DNA of 5,319 nucleotides from a candidate division WWE3 bacterium CG_4_9_14_3_um_filter_43_9 (GTDB lineage Bacteria; Patescibacteriota; CPR3; GCA-002780085): NCBI GenBank assembly GCA_002791435.1, contig PFXB01000133.1, positions 7,084 to 12,402 on the forward strand, in the 5' to 3' direction. Below are positions 3,360 to 5,319 of this stretch, piece by piece. The notes beneath the pieces are model-generated. The model had not been told where the DNA came from, made no database searches, and saw only the letters and a list, made by a program, of their open reading frames with translations. Numbering within the stretch: the stretch's first letter is position 1; every line of letters starts with the position of its first letter. Made by a program: the position numbers and the translations under genes.

Positions 3360-5202
3360 AAGAATAAATCTGATCTTCATTTTCACCCTCTTTTTAATTT
3401 TTCTTCCGGCTCTTTTTATTTTTCCGCCGAAAATTTTCGCCAAAGATTATGCTATCGGTGTAGTCAACATTGAAATTGTCTTAAATTCTGACCAAAGCTT
3501 TCACGTTTCCGAATCCCGAACTTATGATTTTGACGGCTCGTACACTTGGGCCGATCTTTGGATTCCGACTACGGTTACCAGAGAAGGAAATTCTTATGAT
3601 GTCCTCATTGCCAACTTCCAGATTCAGGCTCTTGACGGTACACAAGTTTCTACTCTTGAACAATCTCAAACAGCTGACAAATTCTATGTTAAATGGAGCT
3701 ATCAGGCGGCCGACGAATCCAAAACGTTCATCTGGAATTATGACGTTTTGGGCGACGGCGTTAAAAAACACGCAGATATAGCTGAATTTTATTGGCAGGT
3801 GGTGGGTTCCGATTGGGTTAAATCCGCCGGTCCGGTGACGGTGACGGTAATTCTGCCTGACACCTTTGAAAAAAGTCAGATCTATGTTTTCGGCCACGGG
3901 CCGCTTGAAGGACAAGCCCAAATTATCAACGGCCAAACCGTTGAATTTGCCACGCCTTCTCTTGCGGCCGAACAATTTTTAGAAGTTCGTGTTTTATTTC
4001 CAACCTCTGCCCTCGACAGCAATCTCAAATCTGATCAAACCACCCTAGCTCAGATTCTGCAGGAAGAAGAAAAATTCCGCCGCCAGACTGAAGCTAAACT
4101 GAAACGTCAAAAATTACTAGAACAATTTTTAGTAATCTATTTTCTCATCGTAGCTCCGGCGATATTTTTAGGCTGGTTATGGTGGTGGTATAAAAAATAC
4201 CAACGACACGGTAAAGAATATAAGGGTTTGGCCATCCCTAAATATTTTGCCGATCTTCCTTCGGATACTCCACCGGCTATTATCCAATCTTTTCTTTCGA
4301 TGGGAGGAAGTCCGACACCATCAGCTTTTGTGGCCACTATTTTAAATTTGGCGCGCAAGAAGTTTTTGCGAATTGAAGACCAAGGAATGGTTTCCGGCGG
4401 CCTTTTTGGATTAGAAAAAAAATATCAAACCGCCATTTATAAACTACCGCCGCCAAAGTCGGCGGGTTTGAAATCAAATGATTATAAAAATCAGGAAAAA
4501 TGGGATTTGGGTTTTCAAGATTTAACTGACCATGAAAAAGATCTTCTTAATTTACTTTTTGGTAAAATTTCGCATAGCGAATTAGTTTTTTTCGAACAGA
4601 TTAAAAGCCATTTTAAAAACTCAACCGCGGCTTATCAGTGGTTTCAGGATTGGCAAAAAACAGTTCGTGACGAAACTAAGCGCTTCGCTTTTTTCGATGA
4701 AGAATCTACCAAAGTGGCCAAAAAATTTACGCTTTTAAGTGCCATTTTTGCAGTCCTCACTGCTAATATTTTAATCCTCAGCCTCAGCCTGATTTTATAT
4801 AAACCTTTACTACGTCGTTCCAAAGCCAAAGCTGATGAATATGAAAAATGGGTCGGGTTTAAAAATTTCCTAACCGACTTTGGTAAATTCAAAGATATCC
4901 CACCCGAGGCTTACAAACTTTGGGAGTTTTATTTAGTCTATGCGGTGCTCTTCGGCAACGCCAAAGAAATTCTGAAAAAACTGCCTTTAATCTTACAAGA
5001 TCCGCAGGCGGTGCAAGCCGGATGGTACGTCTACGCCGGCACTGTCAGCGGAGGCTTCGGAACCAGTTTTGCTCAAAGTCTTGCCAGTTTTACCACCAAT
5101 TTTTCAACCGGGGTTACCACTTCCATGTCAACCGGAGCTGGTGGTGGATTTTCCGGTGGAGGCGGTGGTGGAGGGGGAGGCGGTGGCGGTGGCGCTGGTT
5201 AA
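3349..5202 (+). CDS. DUF2207 family membrane protein with polyglycine C-terminus
   Basis: This 617-residue predicted membrane protein is of the DUF2207 (YciQ-like) family, whose biochemical role is unknown. Residues 8-31 form a hydrophobic signal sequence ending near FAKD. Residues 32-220 form an extracytoplasmic beta-rich domain, with the family's opening pattern of a strand followed by VSESRTYDFDGSYTWADLWIP (54-73). A charged, probably helical linker (about 228-257) leads to a first membrane helix (259-280, WLWWW end). The cytoplasmic part includes the winged-helix-like ATILNLARKKFLRIED segment (329-344). A second hydrophobic segment (460-484) is followed by LLRRSKAK and the conserved tail region KWVGFKNFLTDF to YLVYAVLFGNAKE (500-540). 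The C-terminus is GGGFS followed by thirteen consecutive glycines and AG, a tail often seen in this family. ATG 3349 has an in-frame stop at 3331-3333, so no longer version is possible. No Shine-Dalgarno is visible. The family call is strong; the function is unknown. Confidence 0.88.
   Translation: MATKRINLIFIFTLFLIFLPALFIFPPKIFAKDYAIGVVNIEIVLNSDQSFHVSESRTYDFDGSYTWADLWIPTTVTREGNSYDVLIANFQIQALDGTQVSTLEQSQTADKFYVKWSYQAADESKTFIWNYDVLGDGVKKHADIAEFYWQVVGSDWVKSAGPVTVTVILPDTFEKSQIYVFGHGPLEGQAQIINGQTVEFATPSLAAEQFLEVRVLFPTSALDSNLKSDQTTLAQILQEEEKFRRQTEAKLKRQKLLEQFLVIYFLIVAPAIFLGWLWWWYKKYQRHGKEYKGLAIPKYFADLPSDTPPAIIQSFLSMGGSPTPSAFVATILNLARKKFLRIEDQGMVSGGLFGLEKKYQTAIYKLPPPKSAGLKSNDYKNQEKWDLGFQDLTDHEKDLLNLLFGKISHSELVFFEQIKSHFKNSTAAYQWFQDWQKTVRDETKRFAFFDEESTKVAKKFTLLSAIFAVLTANILILSLSLILYKPLLRRSKAKADEYEKWVGFKNFLTDFGKFKDIPPEAYKLWEFYLVYAVLFGNAKEILKKLPLILQDPQAVQAGWYVYAGTVSGGFGTSFAQSLASFTTNFSTGVTTSMSTGAGGGFSGGGGGGGGGGGGGAG
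5143..5199 (+). repeat. GGN-rich tandem stretch encoding the polyglycine tail
   Basis: This is a run of GGT/GGA/GGC/GGG codons, with 13 uninterrupted Gly codons at 5155-5193. The codons vary, so it is not a pure trinucleotide microsatellite and the glycine stretch appears to be maintained at protein level. Such a stretch is nonetheless prone to slippage and to assembly error. Confidence 0.8.
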
Positions 5203-5238
5203 AGATGTGTATTATAAGAAAAACTATGACTGTTTTTA

Positions 5239-5319
5239 ATGAAGCTCCCTCGACCTTACGGTCGGGGTATCTTCTTTTTCTTCGCTGCGCTCAGCCCGAC
5301 TTCGTCGGATTGGCTTCAT
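5239..5319. repeat. Compound inverted repeat with three internal hairpins
   Basis: ATGAAGC (5239-5245) pairs with GCTTCAT (5313-5319), forming an outer 7-bp stem that ends at the window edge and may continue. Three non-overlapping hairpins lie inside: 5248-5267 (8 bp, TTAC loop), 5284-5295 (GCTG/CAGC, CGCT loop) and 5296-5308 (CCGAC/GTCGG, TTC loop). It resembles a repetitive extragenic element of a different sequence family from the one around the transposase. It is not a tRNA. The rest of the gap (5203-5238) is AT-rich with no firm feature. Confidence 0.5.
5248..5283 (+). terminator. Terminator-like hairpin after the DUF2207 gene
   Basis: CCTCGACC and GGTCGGGG form an 8-bp stem (5248-5255 with 5260-5267, one T-G pair) around a TTAC loop. 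It is followed by TATCTTCTTTTTCTTC, a pyrimidine- and T-rich run. It stands 45 bp after the stop codon and is the best Rho-independent terminator candidate in the window, although the T-run is interrupted and starts a few bases after the stem. Confidence 0.5.

Noticed and set aside
3481..3975. 164-codon open frame on the minus strand
   Set aside because: It lies wholly inside the DUF2207 gene and is basic and low in recognisable motifs. It has the character of an antisense shadow.
5226..5319. Open frame from ATG 5226 (MTVFNEAPSTLRSG...) running off the edge
   Set aside because: A TATAAG (5213-5218) at leaderless distance is tempting, but there is no -35. The frame is made almost entirely of the palindromic element, and the peptide looks like a translated repeat.
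5239..5319. tRNA-like cloverleaf
   Set aside because: A 7-bp outer stem with three hairpins superficially resembles a tRNA, but there is no 7-nt anticodon loop and no TTCGA-type T loop, and the arm lengths are wrong.

Overview
The window looks like a chromosomal segment of a host-associated or ultra-small bacterium, most likely of the candidate phyla radiation (Patescibacteria). That placement is an inference from gene content: a RAYT-type transposase, a small TTHA0227-like zincin, a membrane-anchored matrixin, a very short MscL and a DUF2207 protein ending in polyglycine. Compact spacing and promoter-to-ATG distances that imply leaderless mRNAs fit too. No rRNA or ribosomal protein gene is present to fix the taxonomy. 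TGA is used as a normal stop (endonuclease, transposase, MscL), so the recoded-UGA lineages are excluded. All genes lie on the + strand.

Layout. 1-740: 3' part of an endonuclease/exonuclease/phosphatase (EEP) family hydrolase, cut by the window edge. 704-1518: a RAYT transposase gene (819-1487) bracketed by GC-rich REP-like hairpins at 704-732, 797-817 and 1490-1518. The outer two are near-identical direct repeats of 29 bp. The left one supplies the last codons of the endonuclease, and the middle one covers the ribosome-binding region of the transposase. 1583-1966: a 127-residue minimal zinc metallopeptidase. 2029-2964: a membrane-anchored matrixin-like protease with a long coiled coil inserted before its zinc site. 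3003-3242: an MscL-like protein of 79 residues that has TM1 but no TM2. 3349-5202: a DUF2207 membrane protein with a Gly-rich C-terminus. 5203-5319: a non-coding tail with a terminator-like hairpin inside a larger compound inverted repeat that reaches the window end.

How the parts fit. The genes do not form an obvious pathway. Three of the last four act at or across the cytoplasmic membrane (matrixin, MscL-like, DUF2207), which suggests a loose cell-envelope neighbourhood. The two zincins each have their own promoter-like sequence placed so that the transcript would begin at or very near the ATG, whereas the MscL-like gene alone has a perfect AGGAGG Shine-Dalgarno. The transposase with its hairpins looks like a resident REP-RAYT module inserted downstream of the endonuclease. 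The most notable items are this module, the TM2-less MscL, the split matrixin and the compound palindrome at the 3' end.
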